A DNA stretch of 64,000 nucleotides from Gluconacetobacter liquefaciens (GTDB taxonomy: Bacteria > Pseudomonadota > Alphaproteobacteria > Acetobacterales > Acetobacteraceae), in contig NZ_QQAW01000004.1 of NCBI RefSeq assembly GCF_003350405.1, positions 248,001-312,000 of the forward strand, written 5' to 3'. Under the pieces are notes generated by a model. The model was given only the letters and a program-made list of their open reading frames with translations, did no database searches and had not been told where the DNA came from. Positions within the stretch are counted from its first letter, which is position 1; each line of letters starts with the position of its first letter. A program made the position numbers and the translations under genes. Shown one piece after another: positions 7,377-17,564 of this stretch.

Positions 7377-10139
7377 ATGCCCTCTCCGATCGACCACTCC
7401 GTCATACGGCAGCGCGCCGCTGCCCCGCGCAATCAGAGCCGTCTGGCGCTCCTTCTGCTGACCACGACACTCATCAGTCCGCTCGCACTCGCCGATCGTC
7501 ACGCCTTTGCCGCGGATGCGGTACCCACGAGCGACACCGACAGGCAAACCGCCGAAAATAAAAAGAAAATCTCTCATCCTCGGGCAGAGAAAGACGTGTC
7601 CGTCCCACATACGACGGCGGCCGAGTCGATCATCGTCACAGCCGCGACCCCCGACAAGACGGCCATCCAGCAAAAACGCCTGATGACGGGGATCAGCGAC
7701 AGCCTGTCGGCCGAAGACCTGCGCAGTTCCACGACCAGTTCCATCGCGGACTCCCTGACGAAGATCCCGGGCGTCAGTGCGATCGTGAATCAGACGACCG
7801 GCCAGGGCCAGTACGTGACCATCCGTGGCTTGGCCGGCACTTACAACAACTTCATGATCAACGGCGCAAAAGTCGCCAGCACGAACGCCGAAAGCCGCGA
7901 CGTCTCTCTCAACCTGCTGCAACCATACGGCATGGCAGGCGTCACGGTCTCCAAGACACAGACACCAGACATGATGGGCGACGCCATCGCCGGCTCGATC
8001 GACTTCAGAACGCCGACCGCCTTTGATTTCAAGAAACCGCAGATGCTGCGGGTCTATTCCGCCGCAGGCTATAATGACAGCGCGATGTCACAGAACCAGT
8101 CTTCGTTCGGCGGACAGATCCAGGTAGACGGCGCACGCAGATTCCTCAATGACAGGCTGGGCGTCTACCTGTCCGGCTACTACGTCGTCGACCAGACGCT
8201 GGGTCAGGAAATCGAAAATGACGGCGAATATCGCCCTTATTATAAAGCTCCCGATACCACCAGCCACGTCGATTTCAACAGCCTGCAACTTCCAGGCATC
8301 GACCTCGCCTATCGCCGGACCCGACAGGAACGGGTCGGCGGCTCCTTTGCCGTCGATTATCACGAGGATATCTGGTCGGCTTATCTGCACGGCCAATATG
8401 CGCGGCTTCAGGTCAAAGGCGACCTCGATACGACCGAATATAACAATACCGGCAATTACTATAATGCCTCCGGAATCTGGTCTCCCAGCCAGTTCCTCTT
8501 CGGCCGCGAATTTCAGGTCGCTGACGACAACCAGTATCTGGCCAATCTCCAGGGCGGTGGAAAGCTGGACAAAGGCCGGTTCCATCTGTCCTTCAATGCC
8601 AGCGTCAGCCGCGGCCAGGATTCGACTCCGAACAAATATTCCACCGAATATGACAAGACATTCGACGAAGGCATAAGCTGGAGCCACATCGACCCCCGCT
8701 TTCCAACCGTCACGGCCAGCCCCTTCGCCAACTCCGTACAATACAATCCCGCCCTTCTCCAACTGGATGGCGCGTCGCTGGAGCGCAGTGCAACGACGAA
8801 CACAGTCGTTTCCACCAATCTGGACATCAAATACGACGTCAACGATATCATCAGATACTTCAAAGGCGGTTTTCAGTTCAGAAACTCGACCCGCAGCTAT
8901 TACGATCATCTGCTCTGGCAGGGCGATTTCTCAGGAACGTCGCTGGATGGCCTCAACCTCGCCCAGTCCGGTCTGCTCGGCCGCACCGTCAACGAAATCC
9001 TGCACAACCATTATTATTACGGCCCCATCTACTCGCGGGAGGCCGTCATCAGCGCCATCCGTTCCGCCATGCAGGCCACACCCGGCGCCGGCACCGACGC
9101 AGCCAGCATGTATGGCAACGACACGAACACGACCGAGCGTGTATTCGCCGGTTACATCATGACCGATATCACCCTCGGAAAACTGTCCCTGATCGGCGGC
9201 CTGCGCTACGAGCGGCGCAATACGGAAAGTGCCTTCTTCAACAACGATTCCGGTATACTCAGCCCCGCCTCCTCATACAGAGGTTATGGCGTCTTCCTGC
9301 CCAGCATCACAGCCAACCTGCCCGTCACCCGTAACCTGCTGTTCCGCGGTGCAATCTGGACCGGATATTCGGCACCGGAATACGGTTATCTCTCCGGCTC
9401 GCAGACCGTCACCCGCAATCCCGGCACTGGAAATATCATCGCGATCTCTCAGGGCAACCCCAACCTCAAGGCAGCCAGATCCCTCAATTTCGACCTGTCG
9501 GGCGACTATTACATGGACGCCAACAGCATGATATCCGTCGCGGGATATTACAAAAAACTTCGCAATTTCATCTTCACGAATGGAGACTCCGTCCCCGCCA
9601 CCAACGAAGTCGGCAGCATCGACGTCACCCAGCCTCAAAACGGCAAGAATGCCAGCCTCTATGGCGTCGAATTCACAGCCTCGCGGACGCTGCTCGGGCT
9701 GATCCCCCATTCATCGCCGCTTTACTTCCTCGACGGCTTCGGCGTCTCCGGCAACGTCACCTTCCAGCGTAGCAGCGCCAATAGCGGGCAATCCTGGCGC
9801 ACCGAGAACACGCCGCTCGTCTACGCGCCGAATCTCCTCTACAACATGTCGCTGAATTACCGGAAATACGGCCTCGACGCCCGGCTGTCCCTCTCCTATC
9901 GCGGCAAATATATCGAGCAGTTGCGCGCCAACCAGATCGACAAATGGGTCCAGCACAACAGAAACCTGAGCCTGCATGTCGGCTACAATATCACCCGCAA
10001 CCTCCAGGTCGCCTTCGACGGCAACAATCTGCTCAACGACTGGGCCTATTTCACAACACGAGGCGAAGCCGTCCAGTACCAGAAAGATTATATCGAATTC
10101 GGCCGCACCTTCCTCTGGCATCTCGACTACGCGCTGTAA
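7377..10139 (+). CDS. TonB-dependent outer-membrane receptor
   Basis: The start at 7377 is preferred over the in-frame ATG at 7356 because GGGAG lies 6 bases before it; the product is 920 residues. A hydrophobic signal (LALLLLTTTLISPLALA) precedes a TonB-box region (ESIIVTAA). A plug domain follows with SIADSLTKIPGVSAI, YVTIRGLAGTYNNFMINGA and DAIAGSIDFRT. The rest is a 22-strand beta-barrel pattern ending DYIEFGRTFLWHLDYAL with C-terminal aromatic/hydrophobic alternation. The plug resembles the Caulobacter/Xanthomonas-type carbohydrate or nutrient receptors rather than siderophore receptors. Divergent from the DUF5690 transporter and preceded by the third operator, it probably imports the nutrient handled by this cluster. 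A strong terminator follows. Confidence 0.9.
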   Translation: MPSPIDHSVIRQRAAAPRNQSRLALLLLTTTLISPLALADRHAFAADAVPTSDTDRQTAENKKKISHPRAEKDVSVPHTTAAESIIVTAATPDKTAIQQKRLMTGISDSLSAEDLRSSTTSSIADSLTKIPGVSAIVNQTTGQGQYVTIRGLAGTYNNFMINGAKVASTNAESRDVSLNLLQPYGMAGVTVSKTQTPDMMGDAIAGSIDFRTPTAFDFKKPQMLRVYSAAGYNDSAMSQNQSSFGGQIQVDGARRFLNDRLGVYLSGYYVVDQTLGQEIENDGEYRPYYKAPDTTSHVDFNSLQLPGIDLAYRRTRQERVGGSFAVDYHEDIWSAYLHGQYARLQVKGDLDTTEYNNTGNYYNASGIWSPSQFLFGREFQVADDNQYLANLQGGGKLDKGRFHLSFNASVSRGQDSTPNKYSTEYDKTFDEGISWSHIDPRFPTVTASPFANSVQYNPALLQLDGASLERSATTNTVVSTNLDIKYDVNDIIRYFKGGFQFRNSTRSYYDHLLWQGDFSGTSLDGLNLAQSGLLGRTVNEILHNHYYYGPIYSREAVISAIRSAMQATPGAGTDAASMYGNDTNTTERVFAGYIMTDITLGKLSLIGGLRYERRNTESAFFNNDSGILSPASSYRGYGVFLPSITANLPVTRNLLFRGAIWTGYSAPEYGYLSGSQTVTRNPGTGNIIAISQGNPNLKAARSLNFDLSGDYYMDANSMISVAGYYKKLRNFIFTNGDSVPATNEVGSIDVTQPQNGKNASLYGVEFTASRTLLGLIPHSSPLYFLDGFGVSGNVTFQRSSANSGQSWRTENTPLVYAPNLLYNMSLNYRKYGLDARLSLSYRGKYIEQLRANQIDKWVQHNRNLSLHVGYNITRNLQVAFDGNNLLNDWAYFTTRGEAVQYQKDYIEFGRTFLWHLDYAL

Positions 10140-10161
10140 TCTCCCGACCACCTGATCCCCC

Positions 10162-10189
10162 CTCCCCCTTTCGTTTCCGAAAGGGGGAG
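10162..10189. terminator. Hairpin terminator between convergent receptor and AraC genes
   Basis: A perfect 11-bp stem CTCCCCCTTTC / GAAAGGGGGAG with a 6-base loop lies 22 bp after the receptor stop and 15 bp before the end of the leftward AraC gene. There is no clear T-run, but the position suits a bidirectional terminator. Confidence 0.7.
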
Positions 10190-10204
10190 AGCCAACTCAC
10201 CACG

Positions 10205-11143
10205 TCATTCCACAAGTTCAAGCTCGCGCATGTTCACCGCGTTTTCCGCCCGGATACGCTGCGCATCCCGCGCCGGCGGGCTGCCGAACATGCGCCGATA
10301 TTCCCGGCTGAACTGCGACGGGCTGTCATATCCCACCGCAAAACCCGCCTCGGCGGCATCCACGCCGCCACTCATCAATTGCCGCCGTGCCTCCTGCAGG
10401 CGCAGCCGGGTCCGGTATTGCAGCGGACTCATCATGGTCGCGGCCCGGAAGTGGCGATGGAAAGAAGACGGACTCATGCCCGCCAGTCGCGCCACCTCCG
10501 CAATATCGAATGCTTCCGCATAATGCTCGCGGATCCAAGCGATCGCCCGGTTCAGATGGGACAGATTGCTCCCGGCAGTGGCGATCTGCCGCAGCACACC
10601 CCCCTGCGGCCCTTGCAGCAGGCGATAAAGCAGTTCCCGCACGATCGAGCGCCGCAGAAACGCAATGTCGCCCGGCTCGTCCAGCAACCCCACCAAACGA
10701 GTGACCGGGTCGAGGATATGCCGCGTCAGGTCGCTGACGACCATGCAGCGCGAGCAATGCAATGCCCCTCCGTCCTGACCCTGTGGCATCTCCAGCAGCA
10801 CATCGGCAATCTGCACCGGGTCCAGCGTCAGGCATAACGCCAGATAAGGCTCGTCCACGCTCGCATGGGCGATGTGACTGGTCACCGGCAGATCGACCGC
10901 CGTCACCAGATATTTGCTGGCATCATAATCGAATGTCTGGTCGCATAGCATGACCTGCTTGCTGCCCTGCACGATCACACAGAAGCGGGGTTCATAGACC
11001 AGATCCATCGGCGTCGTCGGCGCCTCGGCCCGAAACAGCAGAAGACCCGGCAGAACCGTGTTCGTGCTCGGCTTTACACAATGCCGTTCGATCGCATCGC
11101 GCAGACGATCAAGCAGATCCTGCATCACCCCTCCTTCCAGCAT
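10205..11143 (-). CDS. AraC-family transcriptional regulator
   Basis: A 312-residue protein (or 306 from the internal ATG, MQDLLDRLRDAI). The N-terminal half has the AraC_N cupin pattern (TTPMDLVYEPRFCVIVQGSK ... YLVTAVDLPVTSHI). The C-terminal half has two helix-turn-helix motifs: FDIAEVARLAGMSPSSFHRHF and DAAEAGFAVGYDSPSQFSRE followed by RRMFGSPP. This subfamily often controls a divergent oxidoreductase or efflux operon. The RND pump operon begins 437 bp away in divergent orientation and is a plausible target. The inducer is unknown. Confidence 0.88.
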   Translation of the reverse strand: MLEGGVMQDLLDRLRDAIERHCVKPSTNTVLPGLLLFRAEAPTTPMDLVYEPRFCVIVQGSKQVMLCDQTFDYDASKYLVTAVDLPVTSHIAHASVDEPYLALCLTLDPVQIADVLLEMPQGQDGGALHCSRCMVVSDLTRHILDPVTRLVGLLDEPGDIAFLRRSIVRELLYRLLQGPQGGVLRQIATAGSNLSHLNRAIAWIREHYAEAFDIAEVARLAGMSPSSFHRHFRAATMMSPLQYRTRLRLQEARRQLMSGGVDAAEAGFAVGYDSPSQFSREYRRMFGSPPARDAQRIRAENAVNMRELELVE

Positions 11144-11579
11144 CGACCTCGGAACCTGACCGAAAATGCGGTAGCCGGTAAGCCGTCAACTTTCCCCACA
11201 ACCCCATAGCGCATATCCGATCCGATCACCGAAGACATTCATCCCCCTTGCGCGGATCGTGCAATCATATGGTCGGATCGTATTATCATGAAATTTTACA
11301 CCACAAAAAATCTCAATTTTCTTTATTATATACAAACAGATAACGCCCATACACACTTCACGCTTTCCGTACCGGCACCCCAGCCAGATAGGATCATGCA
11401 ATAAAGCGCGCGGATCGCTCTACCGCCCTATCGGTCATCGGTTGCATGATCCCCGCATACCGGCGCCGGGAGCCCTTCACATCGGTCTGGTGTCGACATG
11501 ACGCCATCGTCGCGGACGGCCCACCCGGCACCCCTCGGAGCGCAACCGTCGCTCCTCCTTCCATCACATAGAGAGACCC
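11144..11579. promoter_or_regulatory. Divergent AraC/RND-pump intergenic region with an 11-bp inverted repeat
   Basis: No convincing gene is visible in this 436-bp gap. It contains a repeat-arm remnant at 11155-11170 (CCTGACCGAAAATGCG, also seen at 27764), an AT-rich stretch at about 11280-11345 that could hold promoters, and perfect arms GGATCATGCAA (11391-11401) and TTGCATGATCC (11442-11452) separated by 40 bp. The arms could form a leader stem or a paired operator for the pump operon. Confidence 0.5.
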
Positions 11580-14500
11580 ATGGGTATCGTCGCATTCGCG
11601 CTCCGACGGCCATATACGTTCCTCGTCACCGGCGTCCTGATCCTGCTCATGGGGGTCACGGCACTCTTTCGTACGCCAACCGACGTCTTTCCCGCCATCG
11701 ATATCCCGGTGGTGACGGTCGTCTGGTACTATGACGGGCTGGACGCGGCGGAAACGGAAAAACGCCTCAGCACCTATACGGAATTTTCCGAGAGCTTCTT
11801 CGTCAACAACCTGCGCACCATCGAAAGCCAGACCACCCCCGGCCTGGTTCTTCAGAAACTCTATTTCCAGCCGGGCGTGAATGTCGACCTGGCGGTGGCG
11901 CAGACCGTCTCGGCCACGAACTCGATCCGCGCCTTCCTGCCACCCGGCGTACAACCGCCCATCATCATGCAATACAGCGCCTCGTCCGTGCCCGTGCTGC
12001 AACTCTCCCTGTCGTCCGACAGGCTGACGGAGAGCGAACTGTACGATTACGGCGTCTATCGCGTACGCCAGCAACTCGCCCCCATTCCGGGCACCATGCT
12101 GCCGCCTCCCTATGGCGGCAAGATCCGTCAGGTCATGGTGGATATCGACAGCACAAGGCTGGCAGGCCTGGGGCTGACGCCGCTGGACGTATCCAACGCC
12201 ATCAACGTACAGAACCTGACCCTGCCGGCCGGCACGACGAAGTTCGGCCCCACCCAATATGACCTGCGCATGAACGGCATGCCCGATGTGGCCGCCCGAC
12301 TGAACCAGGTGCCGCTGAAACGCGACCCGAAAACCGGCGCCATCGTGCGGATCGCCGACGTGGCGCAGGTTCGCGACGGTACGGCGGTCCAGCAGAATGT
12401 CGTGCGCCGCGAAGGGCAACGCTCGGTGCTGCTGTCGATCATGAAGGCCGGCAACGCCTCGACGCTCGACGTGGTCAACGCCATCCGCGACAAGGTGCTG
12501 CCGGTCACCCGCGCCGCGGCTCCGCCAGGCATGAAGATCGACGAACTGTTCGACCAATCGGTCTTCGTCAAGGCCGCCATCTCCGGCGTGGCGTCCGAAG
12601 CCGTGATCGCCGGCCTGCTGACGGCGGCGATGATCCTGGCCTTCCTGGCAAGCTGGCGCTCGACGCTGATCGTCGCGGCCTCGATCCCGCTGGCCATCCT
12701 GTCCTCGATCGCCATTCTTTCGATGACGGGCCAGACCCTGAACCTGATGACATTGGGCGGCCTGGCCCTGGCTGTCGGCATCCTCGTCGACGACGCCACG
12801 GTCACGATCGAGAACATCCACCGCATCCGTCACGACGGCGCCGAACTTCGGCGCGCCGTCCTGGACGGCGCCGCCGGCATCGCGCTGCCCACCCTGGTCT
12901 CCACGCTGGCGATTTCCTGCGTGTTCGTCTCGGTGGAATTCCTGACCGGCCCGTCACGCTTCCTGTTCACGCCGATGGCTCTGGCCGTGGTCTATGCCAT
13001 GCTGGCCTCCTACGCCATCAGCCGCACGCTGGTGCCGATCCTGGCCGCCCTGCTGCTGGGGGCGGAAGAAGAACAGGCCAGACGGCGGCGGGATGCCGGC
13101 CTGCCACCTGGCCGCATCGCCCGCTTCGGGCAAAGGTTCGACCACCATTTCGAACGTCTGCGCGACCGCTATGTCGCCCTGCTGCACCGGCTGATCGCCA
13201 GTTCCTGGAAGGTACCCGCACTGGCAGGCATCATGCTGCTGGCCGCGGGCCTCGTGGCCACCCAGGTCGGCCAGGATTTCTTTCCCGCCATCGATGCGGG
13301 CGAATTCCGCCTGCATGTCCGTACCCCCGCCGGCACGCGGATCGAAAGCACCGAGAAGATCTTCGATCGCGTCGAAGACACGATCCGCCAGATCGTACCG
13401 GATAGCGAGCGCGACCTGATTCTGGACAATATCGGCATTCCATTCCGCTACAGCATGCCGTTCGACGACGGCACCACGATTGGCCCCAATGACGGGCAGA
13501 TCATGGTGGCGCTGAAGGAGCATCACCGCCCCACCGCCGATTATATCCGCACGCTGCGCACCGAACTGGCCCGGCGCTTCCCCGACTGCGTGTTCTATTT
13601 CCAGCCGGCGGACATCGTCACCCAGATCCTGAATTTCGGCATCCCGGCCCAGGTCGATATCCGCATCGCCGGCTACGACCAGGCCAACAATCGCAAGGTG
13701 ATGCGCGACATCCTGCACGAGGCCGCGCAGATCCCCGGACTGGTGGACGTACACCTGCACCAGCAGATCGCAGCCCCCGAACTGCTGATCGCCATCGACA
13801 GGGTAAGGGCCCAGGATCTGGGGCTGACGCTGAACGACGTCGCACGCAACGTCATGGTCTCGATGGCCTCGTCCAATACCGTCACACCCAATTTCTGGGT
13901 CGATCCCGCCACCGGCATCCAGTACCCGCTGGCCGTGCAGACGCCGCAATATCGCGTCAACGGGATGGGTGACCTGCTGAACACCGTGATATCGCCCGCC
14001 CGCGGCGCAACCGGTACGCCCTCCCTGCTCAGCAACGTCGCCACGATCTCCCGCGGCATGGCGCAGAACGTGATTTCACATAGCAATATCCAGCCGGTTC
14101 TCGATATCGACGCCAGCGTCGAAGGACGCGACCTGGGTGGCATCGCGCGCGCCATCGACCAGATCGTCGCCCGCCATCGCGGCCAGTTGTCACCCGGCAA
14201 CACCATCACGGTGCAGGGCCAGATCGACAGCATGCGCTCGGCCTTCACCCGGCTGGGTATCGGGCTGCTGGTCGCGGCATTGGCCGTCTACCTGCTGATG
14301 GTCGTCAACTTCCAGTCCTTCATGGACCCGTTCGTGGTGGTGCTGGGCCTGCCGGGCGCGATGTGCGGCATCGTGTTCATGCTGTTCGTCACCGGCACGA
14401 CCTTCTCCGTCCCCTCCCTGATGGGCGCGATCATGAGCGTCGGCGTCGCCAGCGCCAATTCGATCCTGCTCGTCACCTTCGCCAAGGAACGCCGCGCCGA

Positions 14501-14765
14501 CGGACATTCGGCAGCCGAGGCCGCCATCGCCGCCGGGCAAGCCCGCCTGCGCCCGATCCTGATGACCTCCCTGGCCATGGTGATCGGCATGCTGCCGATG
14601 TCGCTGGGGCTGGGCGATGGCGGTGAACAGAACGCGCCACTGGGCCGCGCCGTGATCGGCGGCCTGATGGTCGGAACCTGCGCCACGCTGTTCGTGGTGC
14701 CCTGGCTCTACAGCCGCCTGCGCCGGCGCGAGAGCCGCCTTCTCGAGGATTATCGCGATGTCTGA
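11580..14765 (+). CDS. RND-family multidrug efflux permease
   Basis: A 1061-residue inner-membrane proton/drug antiporter of the AcrB/HAE1 class. The first helix is followed by a large periplasmic loop (about 40-330). The central transmembrane bundle holds GGLALAVGILVDDATVTIEN, with the Asp-Asp pair of the proton relay. A second loop and second bundle (MGAIMSVGVASANSILLV, SLAMVIGMLPMSLG) follow, and VGQDFFPAIDAGEFRLH is characteristic. It is the first gene of a permease-adaptor-outer-membrane-factor operon; its last codons overlap the adaptor by 8 bp. The drug range cannot be read from sequence. Confidence 0.93.
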   Translation: MGIVAFALRRPYTFLVTGVLILLMGVTALFRTPTDVFPAIDIPVVTVVWYYDGLDAAETEKRLSTYTEFSESFFVNNLRTIESQTTPGLVLQKLYFQPGVNVDLAVAQTVSATNSIRAFLPPGVQPPIIMQYSASSVPVLQLSLSSDRLTESELYDYGVYRVRQQLAPIPGTMLPPPYGGKIRQVMVDIDSTRLAGLGLTPLDVSNAINVQNLTLPAGTTKFGPTQYDLRMNGMPDVAARLNQVPLKRDPKTGAIVRIADVAQVRDGTAVQQNVVRREGQRSVLLSIMKAGNASTLDVVNAIRDKVLPVTRAAAPPGMKIDELFDQSVFVKAAISGVASEAVIAGLLTAAMILAFLASWRSTLIVAASIPLAILSSIAILSMTGQTLNLMTLGGLALAVGILVDDATVTIENIHRIRHDGAELRRAVLDGAAGIALPTLVSTLAISCVFVSVEFLTGPSRFLFTPMALAVVYAMLASYAISRTLVPILAALLLGAEEEQARRRRDAGLPPGRIARFGQRFDHHFERLRDRYVALLHRLIASSWKVPALAGIMLLAAGLVATQVGQDFFPAIDAGEFRLHVRTPAGTRIESTEKIFDRVEDTIRQIVPDSERDLILDNIGIPFRYSMPFDDGTTIGPNDGQIMVALKEHHRPTADYIRTLRTELARRFPDCVFYFQPADIVTQILNFGIPAQVDIRIAGYDQANNRKVMRDILHEAAQIPGLVDVHLHQQIAAPELLIAIDRVRAQDLGLTLNDVARNVMVSMASSNTVTPNFWVDPATGIQYPLAVQTPQYRVNGMGDLLNTVISPARGATGTPSLLSNVATISRGMAQNVISHSNIQPVLDIDASVEGRDLGGIARAIDQIVARHRGQLSPGNTITVQGQIDSMRSAFTRLGIGLLVAALAVYLLMVVNFQSFMDPFVVVLGLPGAMCGIVFMLFVTGTTFSVPSLMGAIMSVGVASANSILLVTFAKERRADGHSAAEAAIAAGQARLRPILMTSLAMVIGMLPMSLGLGDGGEQNAPLGRAVIGGLMVGTCATLFVVPWLYSRLRRRESRLLEDYRDV

Positions 14766-15933
14766 CATCTCTTCCCCCGCCACCCCGCCATCGCGCACCG
14801 GCCGCACGACAGGCACCGCGATCGGCCTGGGCCTGGCCGCCCTGCTGGCATACGGCGCGGTCACGCATGTCGAGCACGCCCGCGCCGTCCGGGCGCTGGC
14901 CGATACCCGCCGCAACCAGGTCCCCGAAGTGCTCACGATGCGCGTCCACACCGATACGACGCCGGTGGCGCTGGACCTGCCGGGCGAAACCGCCCCGCTG
15001 GAAACGGCGGCGATCGGTGCCAGGGCTTCGGGCTACATCGAAAAACGGTTCGTGGATATCGGCACCCCGGTCAAGGCCGGACAGGTCCTGGCCCTGATCC
15101 GCGCCCCGGAACTGGACCGGCAGGTCGCCCGGGCCCAGGCGGCACTGGCCCAGGCCCAGGCCGACCTCGATCTGGCGCGCGTCACGGCGCGGCGCTCGGC
15201 GGGACTGGTCGGCGGCGGCGCCGTCAGCCAGCAGAATTTCGACGTCGACCGCATCACCCAGCAGGCAAGGCTGGCCGAACAGGAGGCCGCACGCGCCTCG
15301 CTGGCCGACATTGCCCAGCGCCAGGCCTACACGACCATCACCGCGCCCTTCGACGGCGTGGTAACCGCCCGCACGATCGAGGCCGGCGACCTGGTCGATG
15401 CCGACAATGTCCAGGCGGCACCGCTGTTCGTGGTCGCCCGCACCGACCGGCTGCGTGTGCGGGTCCATGTCCCCCAGGACCAGGCCACCGGCATCACGGT
15501 CGGCACACCGGCCGCACTCTCGCTACCCGCGCGTCCCGACCACCGTTTCAATGGTACCGTCACACGAACCGGCCATGCGCTGGAACGCGACAGCCGCATG
15601 CTGCCCGTCGAAATCGAACTGGATAATCCGGGTGGGCAACTGGCATCCGGCGTCTACGCCACCGTGCATTTCGACCTGCCGCGCACGCACGGGGTCACGC
15701 TGGTCCCCGCCGAAGCCCTGAATTACGAAGCCGATGGACTGTCGGTCGAAACCGTCTCGCCCGACAACCGCGTGACGGTGCGACACGTCACGGTCGGGCG
15801 CGATTACGGCGACCGGATCGAGATCCTCGACAATCTCCCCGACGGCAGCCAACTCATCGTCCACCCACCCTCCGGGCTGCATGACGGCAGCACCGTCGCC
15901 CCCCACCGCGATACCGAGACAAAGGGAGCCTGA
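14758..15933 (+). CDS. RND efflux periplasmic adaptor (membrane fusion protein)
   Basis: A 391-residue HlyD/AcrA-type adaptor. One N-terminal hydrophobic segment (IGLGLAALLAYGAVTHV) anchors it. Lipoyl half-motifs flank a coiled-coil hairpin (DRQVARAQAALAQAQADL), and ITAPFDGVVTARTIEAGDLV begins the second lipoyl half. Beta-barrel and membrane-proximal domains follow. It bridges the RND pump at 11580 and the outer-membrane factor at 15936, translationally coupled to the first by an overlap and 2 bp from the second. Confidence 0.92.
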   Translation: MSDISSPATPPSRTGRTTGTAIGLGLAALLAYGAVTHVEHARAVRALADTRRNQVPEVLTMRVHTDTTPVALDLPGETAPLETAAIGARASGYIEKRFVDIGTPVKAGQVLALIRAPELDRQVARAQAALAQAQADLDLARVTARRSAGLVGGGAVSQQNFDVDRITQQARLAEQEAARASLADIAQRQAYTTITAPFDGVVTARTIEAGDLVDADNVQAAPLFVVARTDRLRVRVHVPQDQATGITVGTPAALSLPARPDHRFNGTVTRTGHALERDSRMLPVEIELDNPGGQLASGVYATVHFDLPRTHGVTLVPAEALNYEADGLSVETVSPDNRVTVRHVTVGRDYGDRIEILDNLPDGSQLIVHPPSGLHDGSTVAPHRDTETKGA

Positions 15934-15935
15934 CG

Positions 15936-17402
15936 GTGCGGCCCATCAGACCCTTCGTCCCATTGGCCGCCGGCTTCGCCCTGCTGCTGTCCGGCTGTAC
16001 CATGATCCCGGCCTGGCACCGTCCTGCCCCCGCCGTCGCAACGGCGTGGCCCACGGGCAACGAGGCCACCGACCGTACCGACCTCCCCGACTGGCGGCGC
16101 TTCTACCGCGATCCGGTCATGCGGCATCTGGTCGAACTGGCGCTGGCAAACAACCGCGACCTGCGGATCGCCCAACATCAGGTCGAAGCCGCCAGCGCGC
16201 AGTTCGACATCGAAAATGCTGCGCTGTTCCCCACCCTGAATGGCGGTGCGATGGCGAATGTCCAGAAGGAATATGCCAGGATCTGGAGCCTGTCGCAGAC
16301 CAGCGGCCCGTTCTACATGCGTCAATACGCCGTGGGGTTCGGCGTTTCAGCCTATGAGGTCGATCTGTGGGGCCGCATCCGCAGCGCCTCGCAGGCCGCG
16401 TTCGACCGCTATATGGCCGATGCGCTGAACCGCGAGAACATGCAGTTGAGCCTGATCGCCGCCGTGGCATCGGGCATGCTGACCTGGGTCGCGGACAACC
16501 AGGCCGTCCTGGTCACCCAGCAGGTGCTCGACAGCCGCCAGCATACGTACGACCTGGTTCTGCAGGCGGCCCGAACCGGCACGGTCACGGCGCTGGACGT
16601 GGCCCAGGCCGAATCCGCCCTGCATGATGCCGAAACCAGCCTGCAGATCTATACCCGCCAACGCGCCCAGGCCCTGGACCAGTTGACGCTGCTGGTCGGC
16701 ACCCCGCTGGACGACGCCACGACGCGGACCTTGCAGACACTCACATCCCTCGACGCTGTCACGGCTTTCCCCAACGTTCCGGCCGGCCTGCCATCGGACA
16801 TGATCGCCCGCCGCCCCGACATCCTGTCGGCGGAAGACGTGCTGCGCGCGGCGAACGACGATATCGGCGCCGCCCGCGCCGAGTTCTTCCCCAAGATCCA
16901 GATCACGGCGGCAAACGGCACCGCGAGCAACAACATCACCCGCCTGTTCCAGAGCGGCATGGGCGCCTGGAACGTCGCCCCCCAGATCACCGTACCGCTT
17001 TTCGACGCCGGGCGCCTGACGGCGCAGCTCCGCGTCGCGAAGGCCCGCAAGAAGGAAGAAATCGCCCGCTACGAAAAAACGATCCAGACAGCCTTCCGCG
17101 AAGTCGCCGACGCCCTGGCCGGACGCGAGACCTATCTGAAGCAGCGTCATGCGCAGGATGCCCTGATCGCATCGAACGATCGCCAGTACCGGCTGGCCCT
17201 CGCCCGCTTCCACGCCGGCTACGACCCTTATCTGTCCACCCTGGTCGCCCAGCGGGACCTCTACACCGCCCGCCTCGGCGGTATTACGACGCAGCTTCAG
17301 AGCATGACCAACAGCGTAACCCTCTACAAGGCGCTCGGCGGCGGATGGGACAGCGCAATACCGCCGCGCGCCGTCGCCTCCATCGGTGGCCATATCCTGT
17401 AA
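15936..17402 (+). CDS. RND efflux outer-membrane factor, NodT-type lipoprotein
   Basis: A 488-residue TolC-like outer-membrane channel beginning at GTG (AAAGGGAG upstream). A lipobox LLSGC at about residue 27 marks it as a lipoprotein. Two repeated OEP domains follow, with LALANNRDLRIAQHQVEAA and YEVDLWGRIRSASQAAFDRY in the first and NVPAGLPSDMIARRPDI opening the second. It forms the exit duct for the two upstream gene products. A bidirectional hairpin follows at 17444. Confidence 0.92.
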   Translation: MRPIRPFVPLAAGFALLLSGCTMIPAWHRPAPAVATAWPTGNEATDRTDLPDWRRFYRDPVMRHLVELALANNRDLRIAQHQVEAASAQFDIENAALFPTLNGGAMANVQKEYARIWSLSQTSGPFYMRQYAVGFGVSAYEVDLWGRIRSASQAAFDRYMADALNRENMQLSLIAAVASGMLTWVADNQAVLVTQQVLDSRQHTYDLVLQAARTGTVTALDVAQAESALHDAETSLQIYTRQRAQALDQLTLLVGTPLDDATTRTLQTLTSLDAVTAFPNVPAGLPSDMIARRPDILSAEDVLRAANDDIGAARAEFFPKIQITAANGTASNNITRLFQSGMGAWNVAPQITVPLFDAGRLTAQLRVAKARKKEEIARYEKTIQTAFREVADALAGRETYLKQRHAQDALIASNDRQYRLALARFHAGYDPYLSTLVAQRDLYTARLGGITTQLQSMTNSVTLYKALGGGWDSAIPPRAVASIGGHIL

Positions 17403-17443
17403 CGACCGCCTGCAAGGTCGCATCCCGAAACGATCGGCAAACG

Positions 17444-17466
17444 CGTGGCCGGCCATGCCGGCCACG
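17444..17466. terminator. Hairpin between convergent efflux operon and dehydrogenase gene
   Basis: A perfect 10-bp GC-rich stem (CGTGGCCGGC / GCCGGCCACG) with a 3-base loop lies 41 bp after the outer-membrane-factor stop. The rest of the 17403-17564 gap shows no gene. Confidence 0.6.
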
Positions 17467-17564
17467 ATTCGGCGATGCGCGCCCCTTCAGGCCACCCTCA
17501 CCCACCAGCCAACATTTCCCGGCCGGTTCCCATCCTTTGCCGACCCGGTCCGGCAAGCACCCGA

